NCBI GenBank assembly: GCA_040399325.1
Contig: JBBASJ010000001.1
Span: 1 to 64,000, forward strand
DNA length: 64,000 bases
Direction: 5' to 3'
DNA from: RGUW01 sp040399325
GTDB taxonomy: Bacteria; Cyanobacteriota; Cyanobacteriia; PCC-6307; Cyanobiaceae
Shown: positions 7,952-17,208 of the stretch, piece after piece
Numbering within the stretch: position 1 is the stretch's first letter
Layout of the letters: every line of letters begins with the position of its first letter
Position numbers and translations under genes: made by a program
The notes under the pieces: model-generated
What the model was told of the DNA's origin: nothing
Databases searched by the model: none
What the model saw: only the letters and a program-made list of their open reading frames with translations

Positions 7952-9012
7952 CAGCGGAACGGCGGTGCATAGATCAGACCGCCGCTCTTCCAGGAGCGGT
8001 TCAGACCCCGTTCGAGTCGGAGCAGCGAACCAGAGCCCACGTTGCGCTCGAAGATCTCTCCGTAATTGCCGACAGCCTTGAGTGCCTTGACCACAAAATC
8101 GGGGCTTAGGCCAAGCTGCTTGCCAAAATCACCCTCGACGCCCAGGAACCGCCGCAGATCGGCCAGGTTGGGGTTGGCCTTGGCTTCGGCGACCTTGGCC
8201 TCGACGTTGGCCTGGGTGATGCCGAGTTCCTCGGCCTGCATCAGCGCATAGATCGTCCAGCGCACCGCATCGCTCCAGAGGGGATCGCCGTTGACGGTGG
8301 CGGGGGCCAACGGTTCCTTGCTGATCACATCCGGCAGCAGGGTGTGGGCGTCGGGATTGGGGAACCCGGTGCGTTTGGCCGCCAGCTGGGAGCGATCGGT
8401 GGTCACCGCAGCGCAACGTCCCTGCAGATAGGCGGCATAGGTCTGATCGGAGGTTTGGAACTTGAGGGGGGTGTAGGCCTGCTTTAACTCACGCATGCGG
8501 TCGGCCAGGTTGAGCTCGCTTGTCGTACCGGTCTCGACACAGATCGGTTTGCCGCTCAGCCCCTTGATGCCGGTGATGCCGCTGGCCTTGGGCACCATCA
8601 ACCCCTGGCCGTCATAGAAGACGACGGGAGCAAAGCTCAGCCCGTTGCCACCGGCGGCGTCGCGGCTCAGGGTGTAGGTGGTGTTGCGCGACAGCAGATC
8701 AACCTCTCCGCTGGCCAGCGCTGCAAACCGCTCGCTCGGGTTCAGATCCCGGTACTGAACCTTGTCGGGGTCCCCCAGGACCGCAGCCGCTGCGGCACGG
8801 CAGATGTCCACATCAAGGCCCACATAGGACCCATCGCGTTCAACGCTGCTGAAGCCCGGCAATGTTCCCTGCACCCCGCAGATGAGTTCGCCGCGCCCTT
8901 TGATCAGCGCCAGTTTCTGGCTCTGCAGGGTGCCCTCATCATTGGCACAGCCCACCAGGGCGAGACCACACAGGCCTGCCAGGGTGATCAGAAGCCGCTG
9001 TCGACGGGCCAT
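7951..9012 (-). CDS. aapJ: Amino-acid ABC transporter substrate-binding lipoprotein, AapJ type
   Basis: A 353-residue periplasmic binding protein (SBP_bac_3, AapJ/BztA/NatF type). It starts MARRQRLL with a basic n-region, a hydrophobic stretch and the lipobox LVGC, so the mature protein should be lipid-anchored at Cys22. The mature part has family features: GELICGVQGTLPGFS, YVGLDVDICRAAAAAV, RNTTYTLSRD and PICVETGTTSELNL. It is the first gene of the operon aapJ-aapQ-aapM-aapP. Substrate range cannot be read from the sequence, but the family takes up many L-amino acids. The promoter region is shared with the divergent peroxiredoxin pseudogene. Confidence 0.95.
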   Translation of the reverse strand: MARRQRLLITLAGLCGLALVGCANDEGTLQSQKLALIKGRGELICGVQGTLPGFSSVERDGSYVGLDVDICRAAAAAVLGDPDKVQYRDLNPSERFAALASGEVDLLSRNTTYTLSRDAAGGNGLSFAPVVFYDGQGLMVPKASGITGIKGLSGKPICVETGTTSELNLADRMRELKQAYTPLKFQTSDQTYAAYLQGRCAAVTTDRSQLAAKRTGFPNPDAHTLLPDVISKEPLAPATVNGDPLWSDAVRWTIYALMQAEELGITQANVEAKVAEAKANPNLADLRRFLGVEGDFGKQLGLSPDFVVKALKAVGNYGEIFERNVGSGSLLRLERGLNRSWKSGGLIYAPPFR

Positions 9013-9125
9013 CAGAAGTGGATCGATCGCCGCAGTTTGTCAGCAGATCATCCAAGGCCGCCGTTCATGCAGTGATCAGCCTGGGCGCCAGTGGGCACGA
9101 CGCCCACGGCCCTGGACTCAAGTCA

Positions 9126-9140
9126 TACTCACTATGAGTA
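9126..9140. promoter_or_regulatory. Palindrome TACTCA-CTA-TGAGTA in a divergent promoter region
   Basis: A perfect 6-bp inverted repeat with a 3-bp centre. It lies in the 200-bp gap between the divergent aapJ gene and the peroxiredoxin pseudogene, about 75 bp before the latter. The size and symmetry fit a repressor operator (ArsR- or TetR-like). No regulator is assigned. Confidence 0.35.
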
Positions 9141-9212
9141 AGCTCCCGCTGATGTCCGTGGTGGCGGTCGTTCGCCAGCCTTCAGCTCTCATGGCCTCTG
9201 ATCTCTGCACTC

Positions 9213-9811
9213 TTGGTGCTGGTTCCCATTGGCCGTGTTCCCAGCGTGATCTTCAAGACACGGGTTCGGGATGAATCTGTCCCCGGTCCCAATCCTTACC
9301 GCTGGCAGGACCTCAGCAGTGACGAGCTCTTTGCAGGCAGGAAGGTTGTTGTGTTTTCACTCCCCGGCGCGTTCACGCCGACCTGCTCCTCCAACCATTT
9401 GCCTCGGTATGAGGAGCTTCATGGCGAGTTCAGGGCTCAAGGCGTGGACAAGATCGTGTGTGTCGGTCAATGATGCCTTTGTGATGTTCCAGTGGGGACG
9501 CCATGTCGGAGCTGGAAATGTCTTCCTCTTGCTCGACGGCAATGGTGAATTCACCCGCAAGATGGGCATGCTGGTTGACAAGTCTAATGTTGGCTTTGTT
9601 TTGCGTTCATGGCGCTATGTGATGGTTGTCAATGATGGCTTGATCGAAAAAAATCTTCATCGAGCCAGGCTTCGAAGACCAATGTCAAGTTGACCCTTTC
9701 GAGGTCTCTGATGCCGACACGATGCTGGCCTGTCTCAAGGGTCAGCAGTCGACTGGTGTCACTGCACCCTTGTTCTGTTTGAGGGTTGACGCCGACATCA
9801 GCCTGTCTTGA
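9213..9811 (+). pseudogene. Peroxiredoxin (Prx5-type) pseudogene with two frameshifts
   Basis: Joined over three frames, this gives a cyanobacterial type-5 peroxiredoxin. Frame one runs VPIGRVPSVIFKTRV to KIVCV and includes the active-site motif PGAFTPTC. Frame two runs SVNDAFVMFQWGRHVGAG to NDGLIEK. Frame three runs IFIEPGFEDQCQ to GQQSTGVTAP. The first shift is in a GT repeat at about 9459-9467, where one GT unit appears lost. The second is in a run of seven A's at 9647-9653, where six would keep the frame. The tail after VTAP (LFCLRVDADISLS) also differs from the usual ending. The first intact piece ends at a TGA at 9473. Both lesions are at slippage-prone repeats, so a sequencing or assembly error is possible, but the altered tail favours real decay. 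Confidence 0.8.
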
Positions 9812-9939
9812 GGCTTGCAGTCTGCGCAAGGTTGTTCCATGACTGCAGCCTCTTTTCTACGCATCTGCAGCATCGAATAATGGTGCTTGCTGGATTGCCG
9901 TGACCAGACTGACAAAGCTATTCGAGACATGTTGATCGA

Positions 9940-10365
9940 ATGATGGTTGACCATGGCCTGCGTCTGGCTGGCCTGTGGATGGCCTGGCTTCTGGTGATGC
10001 TGTATCACGTGGAGCTGGGCTTGATGCCCCTGTTCCATGGGGTGTCGGTGGAGATCAAATCCCATGTTCCGCCGGGAAAGCTCCCGGCGGTGTTCATGGC
10101 GATGCTGGCCTATTTCCTGTTGCCGTTGCTGGCGCTGCTGTTGACGATCCATGCCATCTCAGCACCGCTGAGCTGGAGCAACGGTATCGGTTGGCGTAGC
10201 GCACAGTTCTGGTTCAGCGTTGGTTATACCGTCAGCAATGTCCTGCATCTGATTGCCGACATCCGGATTCCTGACTCCAGGAGTGATCAGGTTCTGTTGA
10301 TGTTCGTTTTGACTGCCATCGGCCTCCTGATCAACCGTGAGGCCTGGTTGTGGTGGCGGGGCTGA
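9940..10365 (+). CDS. Four-helix membrane protein, unknown, coupled to ZIP transporter
   Basis: A 141-residue protein with about four hydrophobic helices, at roughly residues 8-30, 47-72, 85-103 and 116-136. Histidines sit within or near the membrane (YHVELGLMPLFHG, LLLTIHAIS, NVLHLIADI). I do not recognise the family by name. The start is ATG at 9940 or the adjacent ATG at 9943. Its end overlaps the ZIP transporter start by about 16 bp, so the two are co-translated and probably work together. A role as an accessory membrane subunit in metal uptake is inferred from this coupling and the membrane histidines only. Confidence 0.75.
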   Translation: MMVDHGLRLAGLWMAWLLVMLYHVELGLMPLFHGVSVEIKSHVPPGKLPAVFMAMLAYFLLPLLALLLTIHAISAPLSWSNGIGWRSAQFWFSVGYTVSNVLHLIADIRIPDSRSDQVLLMFVLTAIGLLINREAWLWWRG

Positions 10366-11099
10366 ATGCCCTGGTGATCATTGCGGCTGGTGGGCTGCTG
10401 ATGAACCTGATCACGCTGGTCGGCGGGCTGACAATGGTGCTCTCGCCACAGAGCCAGGAGCGATTGCTGCTTCCATTGATTGCGCTGGCGGCAGGATCCC
10501 TGCTGGGTGGAGCCCTGTTTCACATGCTTCCTCAGGGATTGGTGGCCCTCTCACCGCTGGCGGCCGGCAGCGCTCTGGCTGCTGGATTCAGTGTGTTTCT
10601 GGCGCTTGAACAACTGCTCCATTGGCACCACTCCCACCGCCGCCAGCCCAGTGCTGTGAAACCCGTGGTGCTGCTGGTGCTGCTCGGCGATGCTCTGCAC
10701 AACTTCGTGGGTGGACTGGGAATCGCCAGCACCTTTCTGATCAATCCGGCTGCGGGTGCCGCCGCCTGGCTGGCTGCTGCAGCCCATGAGCTGCCCCAGG
10801 AGCTGGGTGATTTCGGCGTGCTGGTGCACAGCGGCTGGCGTCCTGCCGTGGCCCTGCGCTGGAATGCCATCGCGGGTCTCAGTTTCCCGTTGGGTGGTCT
10901 GCTGGCCTGGTTGCTGGCTGGTTCCCTGCCCTTACCGGTTCTGGTGGTGTTTGCAGCGGGCAATTTTCTTTACATCGCCGCCTCAGATCTGGTGCCCGAG
11001 ATCAAGGGGCAGGCGACGGCAAGCCGCTCGGCCCAGTGTTTGGCTTGGTTTGCGGCTGGATTGCTGGTGTTGTGGCTGCTGGCTGTGGCCGAATCCTGA
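10350..11099 (+). CDS. ZIP family metal transporter
   Basis: A 249-residue ZIP-type divalent metal transporter (zinc or iron import is usual). The family's metal-site helices are visible: LGDALHNFVGGLGIAS (helix IV, His and Asn ligands) and AAAAHELPQELGDFGVLV (helix V, the HELPxExGD signature). A His-rich loop, LLHWHHSHRRQ, lies between helices III and IV as in most ZIPs. About eight membrane segments are apparent. The start is GTG at 10350, overlapping the upstream membrane-protein gene. The metal cannot be told from sequence. Confidence 0.92.
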   Translation: MVAGLNALVIIAAGGLLMNLITLVGGLTMVLSPQSQERLLLPLIALAAGSLLGGALFHMLPQGLVALSPLAAGSALAAGFSVFLALEQLLHWHHSHRRQPSAVKPVVLLVLLGDALHNFVGGLGIASTFLINPAAGAAAWLAAAAHELPQELGDFGVLVHSGWRPAVALRWNAIAGLSFPLGGLLAWLLAGSLPLPVLVVFAAGNFLYIAASDLVPEIKGQATASRSAQCLAWFAAGLLVLWLLAVAES

Positions 11100-11178
11100 T
11101 CAATCAGCCACTCGGTAGCGGTTGGTTCTTCAACAGTTGCTGTACTGCGCGAGGACTGGATCAGCCAAGTCAAAGCTG

Positions 11179-13230
11179 GTGCCTGTTGCGCACAAGAGCA
11201 CTGCCGCAGTCCTCGAGTCGCGCTTGAAACGCGCCGGCATCACCCTGACCATGGGCGGTGAGCCCACCTATGTACCGCTCGAGCCCCAGGGGCCTGAGTG
11301 GAGTGTGGCTGCTGATGGTCCCACCAAGCTGGGCTATGCCAGAGCGCTGGCGGCCCAGCTGCAGCAGCGGGCCTGGCCTGGCAGCACCCTCATCTACTGC
11401 CCCGGCAAGCGGTACGACGGTGAGGTCAACCCTCGCTGGGCCCTGCGGTTGATCACCGGAACCGATGGCACCCCGCTGGTGACCTGGCCTGAGCCATCGG
11501 CGTCGGCACCGACCAGCCCGCTGTTGCCTGACGCCGCTCGTATCGCAGCGGTGCTGTCTGGGCTGGAGCTGGCCCTGGGTGTAGCGCTGCAGGCCGTGGA
11601 GCTCAGCGACCCCAACGATCCAGACCGCCAGACCTGGGCGTTGCCCCTGAGCTGGGATCAGACGGGTTGGCACAGCTTTGCCTGGATGTTGCCCCCAGAG
11701 CAGCGGTGTCTGAGCAGCGCCAGCGGTCCGGCGGGTCTGCGGCTCCCGTTGGAGCACTTTCCGGCTGAGGAGCTGCGTCAGGTGCTCACCATCGAGCGAT
11801 GGCCAGGCGGCTGGGGGCTGTTTCTGCCACCGGTGGAGCGCGCCCCCTTCGAGCAGTTGCTGGCGGCCCTGGCCAACGCCTGCCAGGGGCTTTGTCTGCC
11901 CGAGCTGAGCGGTGTGCTGCCGCTCGACATCGAGGGCCACTGGCAGGTGCTGGGGCTGGCTTCAGACCCCGGCGTGCTCGAAATCAATCTTCCGGTCTGC
12001 CGCACCTGGGCCGACTATGCCCGCTGGCTTGAGGTGCTCGAGCAAGGTGGTGGCGCCGTTGGCCTGCGCGCCTTCAAACAGCAGGGCAGCCGCACGCTGG
12101 GAACGGGTGGTGGCAACCATCTGTTGCTGGGTGGGCCCAGCCTCGAGCAGCATCCTTTCTTCAGTCGCCCCGCCTGGTTGGTGGCGATCCTGCGTTACTG
12201 GCAGTGGCATCCCGCACTGGCCTATCTCTTCAGTGGTGCCAGTGTCGGGCCAGCGTCCCAGGCGCCCCGGCCCGATGAAGGCAGCGCCAGCCTGCTCGAT
12301 CTGGAGCTGGCCCACCGTCTGCTCGAGCACCTCCCAGCCGGGGATCACCGCGTTGCGATCGGAGAGACCCTGCGCCACCTCCATGCCGACCGCAGCGGCA
12401 ACACCCATCGCAGCGAGATCAGTCTCGACAAGTTCTGGAACCCCGCCTGGACCGCCGGTTGCCAGGGATTGCTCGAGTTCAGAGCTCTTGAGACCATGCC
12501 CCATCACCACTGGAGCTCAGCGGTGGCACTGCTCTGGCGCGCCCTCGTGGTGATGCTGCTTGAGCCCGAGCGCCGTCCTGTTGGTCTGCGGAACTGGGGC
12601 GCTGACCTGCACGATCGCGCCCTGCTGCCCACTGCACTCTGGGCTGACCTTGAGCAGGTCCTGGGCGATCTTGCTGCCGCAGGGCTGCCGCTTGACCCCG
12701 AGCCGCTGCGCGCCATCTGGCGGTGGCGGTTTCCGAAACTGCTGCACTGGCAGTCAGGCGAGGCCACACTGACGATTCGTCAGGCACTCGAACCCTGGCC
12801 CTTGCTGTGCGATGTGCCAGTTGAAGGCGGCAGCACCAGCCGATTTGTCGATAGCTCACTGCGCCGTTTCGAGCTGATCGTCAACCCGGCGTTTCGCCGG
12901 GAGTACCGCCTGCTGTTGCAGGGGCGCGAACTGCGCTTGGCTACCGAAGGGCGTCAACCGTTGGCTGTTCGCTACCGCCAGGAGGCGTTGTTTCCCTGTC
13001 TCCATCCCTTTGAACCTCTGCATGTGCCCCTGCGGCTGGCCCTGATCGGCCATGGCTCGCAGCAGCCCATCGAAGCCTGGATCCTTCACAGTGAGTGCAA
13101 CGGTTTTGCTGCGATCGATCCAGTTGTCATCTGGCACGAGGGGCCTTCCGGTCCACCGTGGCTGCCCGTGGCGCCGGGCCTCTGCACCGTGGATCTACGT
13201 CTTGATGGCCAGGCGCCCATTCATCCATGA
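11179..13230 (+). CDS. DUF2126 (putative amidoligase) protein
   Basis: A protein of about 683 residues matching the DUF2126 family, described as putative amidoligases usually found with transglutaminase-like and circularly permuted ATP-grasp proteins. Recognisable parts are GITLTMGGEPTYVPLE near the N-terminus, YCPGKRYDGEVNPRWAL, the glycine-rich GTGGGNHLLLGG, and RSEISLDKFWNPAW with LLEFRALETMPHHHW. In many genomes DUF2126 is the C-terminal half of a protein of about 1,100 residues with a transglutaminase domain; here that half is absent. The start is uncertain: GTG at 11179, or TTG at 11122 adding 19 residues. Neighbours are the ZIP transporter upstream and an unknown His-rich protein downstream. 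Confidence 0.85.
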   Translation: MPVAHKSTAAVLESRLKRAGITLTMGGEPTYVPLEPQGPEWSVAADGPTKLGYARALAAQLQQRAWPGSTLIYCPGKRYDGEVNPRWALRLITGTDGTPLVTWPEPSASAPTSPLLPDAARIAAVLSGLELALGVALQAVELSDPNDPDRQTWALPLSWDQTGWHSFAWMLPPEQRCLSSASGPAGLRLPLEHFPAEELRQVLTIERWPGGWGLFLPPVERAPFEQLLAALANACQGLCLPELSGVLPLDIEGHWQVLGLASDPGVLEINLPVCRTWADYARWLEVLEQGGGAVGLRAFKQQGSRTLGTGGGNHLLLGGPSLEQHPFFSRPAWLVAILRYWQWHPALAYLFSGASVGPASQAPRPDEGSASLLDLELAHRLLEHLPAGDHRVAIGETLRHLHADRSGNTHRSEISLDKFWNPAWTAGCQGLLEFRALETMPHHHWSSAVALLWRALVVMLLEPERRPVGLRNWGADLHDRALLPTALWADLEQVLGDLAAAGLPLDPEPLRAIWRWRFPKLLHWQSGEATLTIRQALEPWPLLCDVPVEGGSTSRFVDSSLRRFELIVNPAFRREYRLLLQGRELRLATEGRQPLAVRYRQEALFPCLHPFEPLHVPLRLALIGHGSQQPIEAWILHSECNGFAAIDPVVIWHEGPSGPPWLPVAPGLCTVDLRLDGQAPIHP

Positions 13231-13315
13231 ACGGCTGACGCTGTGAATCCGGGGCGATGTTGGGGGTTACGGAGCGCCGTTGCTATGCCGTGGGTTCATG
13301 CATCGATTGGGCTCC

Positions 13316-13900
13316 ATGTCGCTCACCGCCATTGAATGTCCTGACGGCGTCTGTCACAGCCACCACGGTGGCCATGCCGTCTCTCGCGACGTTCTGCAAA
13401 GCAGCCTCAGGCGCCATGGCGTCAGTTGGTGCGAGCGCCTTGCCGAGCGCGTCTATGAGATTTCTCTCGACAGCTTCAGCCAGAGCGTCACGCCGCACCT
13501 CCAGGGTCAGGGGTGGCAGCGGCGTCATCTCGACTGGGAATTCAGGCTCGCCGATGACGCGGCCGAACCTGAACGCGCCCTGGTCGATGGGGCCCTCAAC
13601 GCCGTTGAAAGCTTTCTGCGCAGCCATGAGGTGCAGCGCCTGTTTGTTGCTGAGCTGGTGCACGGCACCCTGGCTGAGGCGGGGGTGCACTCCAACCTGC
13701 GCAGCCGGGCCCTGCAGCAGCTGATCGAAGCCGAGCTGCTGGCGCTGATGCGCGAGCAGCGTGAGGCCCTGCTTGATCGCGTGGCTGAAGCCCTGCTCAA
13801 CGAGGCCCAGGGCGAGTTCAGCCGCAGCCGTCAGGAGGCCGAGGCCGCCATGAACGAGGTGGAGCACCTGTTGCTGCACCATGCCGAAGCCAGCCGTTGA
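13316..13900 (+). CDS. Conserved hypothetical protein with HSHHGGH motif
   Basis: A 194-residue protein starting ATG at 13316 (MSLTAIECPDGVC). I recall close relatives in Synechococcus genomes but no known function. Near the start it has Cys and His clusters, CPDGVCHSHHGGH, which could bind a metal. The rest looks helical and charged, with long Glu/Arg/Leu runs (LLALMREQREALLDRVAEAL) suggesting a coiled coil at about residues 135-190. There is no signal peptide or membrane segment. It lies 85 bp after the DUF2126 gene on the same strand. An open frame extends upstream to 13280 but has no conserved character. Confidence 0.75.
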   Translation: MSLTAIECPDGVCHSHHGGHAVSRDVLQSSLRRHGVSWCERLAERVYEISLDSFSQSVTPHLQGQGWQRRHLDWEFRLADDAAEPERALVDGALNAVESFLRSHEVQRLFVAELVHGTLAEAGVHSNLRSRALQQLIEAELLALMREQREALLDRVAEALLNEAQGEFSRSRQEAEAAMNEVEHLLLHHAEASR

Positions 13901-13910
13901 GGCAGGAGTG

Positions 13911-13940
13911 ATGGGGGTGGAGGACTAACCTCCCCCCCAT
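13911..13940 (+). other. GC-rich hairpin covering the start of the PPC-Grx gene
   Basis: The arms are 13911-13923 (ATGGGGGTGGAGG) and 13929-13940 (CCTCCCCCCCAT). They are complementary apart from one bulged base, with a 5-nt loop. The right arm contains the A and U of the ATG start codon at 13939, and the left arm contains the GGAGG ribosome-binding sequence. There is no T-run, so it is not a typical terminator. Translational control is an inference. Confidence 0.45.
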
Positions 13941-14553
13941 GCGAGCCCTGTCACTTCATCTCGAACCCGGCAGCGATGTGCGCCGCAGCCTCGAGCAACT
14001 CGCCCGCGAGCAGGGCGCTTCGGGTTTTGTTTTGGGCGTTGTCGGCAATCTGTCGCAGGCGGCATTCCAGTGCCCGGGCCGGCGGCAGCCCACGGTGCTC
14101 AACGGCGAGCTTGAGATCATCACCCTGCAGGGCACCCTGGCTCCCGAGGGTGTGCATCTCCATCTGAGCTTCTCCGATCCCCAGTGTCAGGTCTGGGGCG
14201 GTCATCTCGAGCACGGCACCCTGGTGCTCAAAGGCGCCGATCTGTTGGTGGGTTTTCTTGATGACCCGGCACCCTCGGTGATCGACCAATCAGCGGTTGA
14301 CCATGCTGCGATCAAGCAGGCCGTGTTGGGTCGGGCAGAGCCACGCGTTGCGCTGGCGGTTTCGCCCGATTGCCCGTTCTCGCGCAGGGCCCTGCGGTTG
14401 CTGCGAACCCTGGGCATCCCCCATCGGATCGTCGACCCGCAGCCGGGGCTACCGCTGCCCCAGATCAGCATCGATGGCGATTGGATCGGTGGCTATGACG
14501 CCCTGGCCGAGCTGCATGGCAACGGGCAACTCGAAGCCTTGCGGCAGGCCTGA
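13939..14553 (+). CDS. PPC/DUF296 domain fused to a glutaredoxin domain
   Basis: A 204-residue two-domain protein. Residues 1-115 are a PPC (DUF296) domain: RALSLHLEPGSDVRRSLEQL, the strand ITLQGTLAPEGVHLHLSFSD, and VWGGHLEHGTLV, which holds the family's histidines and glycines. Residues 137-204 are glutaredoxin-like: CPFS at 145-148 in the active-site position, LPQISIDGDWIGGYDAL as the cis-Pro loop and glutathione-binding GG, and a terminal helix. The second active-site position is Ser, so it is a monothiol-type centre. It converges on the glutathione reductase gene, with only 1 bp between the two stops, so a link to glutathione chemistry is likely. The partner or substrate is unknown. Confidence 0.82.
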   Translation: MRALSLHLEPGSDVRRSLEQLAREQGASGFVLGVVGNLSQAAFQCPGRRQPTVLNGELEIITLQGTLAPEGVHLHLSFSDPQCQVWGGHLEHGTLVLKGADLLVGFLDDPAPSVIDQSAVDHAAIKQAVLGRAEPRVALAVSPDCPFSRRALRLLRTLGIPHRIVDPQPGLPLPQISIDGDWIGGYDALAELHGNGQLEALRQA

Positions 14554-14554
14554 G

Positions 14555-15913
<1,359 letters not shown>

Positions 15914-15932
15914 CGGTGTCGGGTCCATCGGT

Positions 15933-16358
15933 TCAGGCTGGATCGCCGGGAGTGGCGGCGGTGTCGATGATCGCCCGGGTGGTGGCTTCCACCTCGGCGG
16001 CAACGGTCTGAAGCTCGGGTTCGCTGCTCAGGCTGGCCAGCATCGCGACCGGGCTGATCATCCCGATTCTGGTCGCTCCGGCTTCGGTATAGACCGAGAG
16101 CCGGCATGGCAGGGCCATGTTCAGGCTGAGGTCGGCAGCCAGCACCCGGGCAGCCTGCCGGGGCTGGCACACCTCAAAAATGCGGCATTGCTCGTCAAAG
16201 GTCACGCCTTTGCGGCGCAGTGTGTCCCCGAGATCATGGATGCCCAGCAAGCCGAAGCCGTGGGCGGGGATTGCCGCCTCAAGAGCTCTGCAGGCCGCTT
16301 CAAAGGACTGGGTGGTGTTGACCACCACCAGGGGAGTGGTTCCAGACGGGTTGGCCAT
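15933..16358 (-). CDS. DUF302 domain protein
   Basis: A 141-residue single-domain DUF302 protein. The domain is seen as VVVNTTQSFEAACRALEAAIPAHGFGLLGIHDLG, then IFEVCQPRQAARVLAADLSLNMALPCRLSVY and the tail ATRIGMISPVAML. Cysteines are at CRALE, CRIFEVC and LPCRLS. The biochemical role of DUF302 is not known to me, but these proteins often sit near sulfur-metabolism genes. The start is ATG at 16358 (MANPSG), with ATG at 16367 as an alternative; either way the gene overlaps the end of the TauE/SafE gene by about 60 bp. It is part of the persulfide operon. Confidence 0.85.
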   Translation of the reverse strand: MANPSGTTPLVVVNTTQSFEAACRALEAAIPAHGFGLLGIHDLGDTLRRKGVTFDEQCRIFEVCQPRQAARVLAADLSLNMALPCRLSVYTEAGATRIGMISPVAMLASLSSEPELQTVAAEVEATTRAIIDTAATPGDPA

Positions 16359-17208
16359 GGTCTCCATGGGATCGAAAGGGTTGTGTTGGGGCGCTGGATG
16401 GGGCGCTTGCTGTTGCAGCCCGCTGGCGTTGCCATGCCTCGCCTGCCGTCAGCACTGCTGAGCCGATCAGCAGCGCCGCAAAGCCAAGACGCAGTTGACG
16501 CTCCCTGAGCCGGGGGGCCAGGCGTTGTCCGAGTGCCGCACCGACCAGGCCTCCGGCCAGCAGCGGTGTCACCAGGGGCAATTGCGCAGCAGGCCAATGG
16601 CCCTGGGCCATGAGCGCCACCAGGCTGTTGAGGGCGATCAACAGCAGGCTGGTGCCGCTGGCCAGCTGCATCGGCAGCCCCGCCAGCAGCACCAGGGCCG
16701 GAACGATCGCAAATCCACCGCCCACCCCGGCGATGCCGGTGAGCAGACCCACCACCACCCCCTGGCACGCCAGGGGGATCGGTGAGGTTCCAGGCTGCAG
16801 GGCCGCCTTCAGCGGCAAGGCGGCGCTCCTGCCTCCGCTGGCCCTGCGCAGCATCAGCCAGGAGGCGATCAGGGCAGCCGCAGCGAAGATGGCCAACTGG
16901 GCCACCTCAGGCACGACTCCCGCCTTGACCAGGGTGCCCCCGATCCAGCTGCCCGCCAGGGCCGGGATGCCGAGGATCAGGGCTGGCCTGGGCGCCACCT
17001 GCCGCCGTTTCAGGTAGGGGATGGCGTTGCCGATCGCCAACACCATCACGATGATCAGAGAGAGCGGTACCGCGTTGCGTGTCGGCAGTGCCGCCCCTGT
17101 GACCAGCAGTGGCAACAACAGGATTGACCCACCAGCACCAAGGACCGCCAATAGAAAGCCGATCAATCCACCACCTGCGGCCAGCAGCAGCAGGATCGGT
17201 GTGGCCAT
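16300..17208 (-). CDS. TauE/SafE family sulfite/sulfonate exporter
   Basis: A 302-residue inner-membrane protein with about eight helices, in the two repeated TauE/SafE halves. Seen: GLIGFLLAVLGAGGSILLLP (first repeat), GVVVGLLTGIAGVGGGFAIVP (second repeat) and LASGTSLLLIALNSLVAL. Family members export sulfite or organosulfur anions. Next to a persulfide dioxygenase, which makes sulfite, the likely cargo is sulfite. The ATG at 17208 shares its A with the TGA of the rhodanese gene. The last 25 residues (SHGDHGQPVWNHSPGGG and on) are translated from DNA that also encodes the DUF302 start and look like a frame-extended tail. Confidence 0.88.
   Translation of the reverse strand: MATPILLLLAAGGGLIGFLLAVLGAGGSILLLPLLVTGAALPTRNAVPLSLIIVMVLAIGNAIPYLKRRQVAPRPALILGIPALAGSWIGGTLVKAGVVPEVAQLAIFAAAALIASWLMLRRASGGRSAALPLKAALQPGTSPIPLACQGVVVGLLTGIAGVGGGFAIVPALVLLAGLPMQLASGTSLLLIALNSLVALMAQGHWPAAQLPLVTPLLAGGLVGAALGQRLAPRLRERQLRLGFAALLIGSAVLTAGEAWQRQRAATASAPSSAPTQPFRSHGDHGQPVWNHSPGGGQHHPVL

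Noticed and set aside
9459..9653. Programmed frameshifting in the peroxiredoxin gene
   Set aside because: The two lesions need different shifts, there is no slippery heptamer plus structure, and the tail is altered. Decay or sequence error explains it better.
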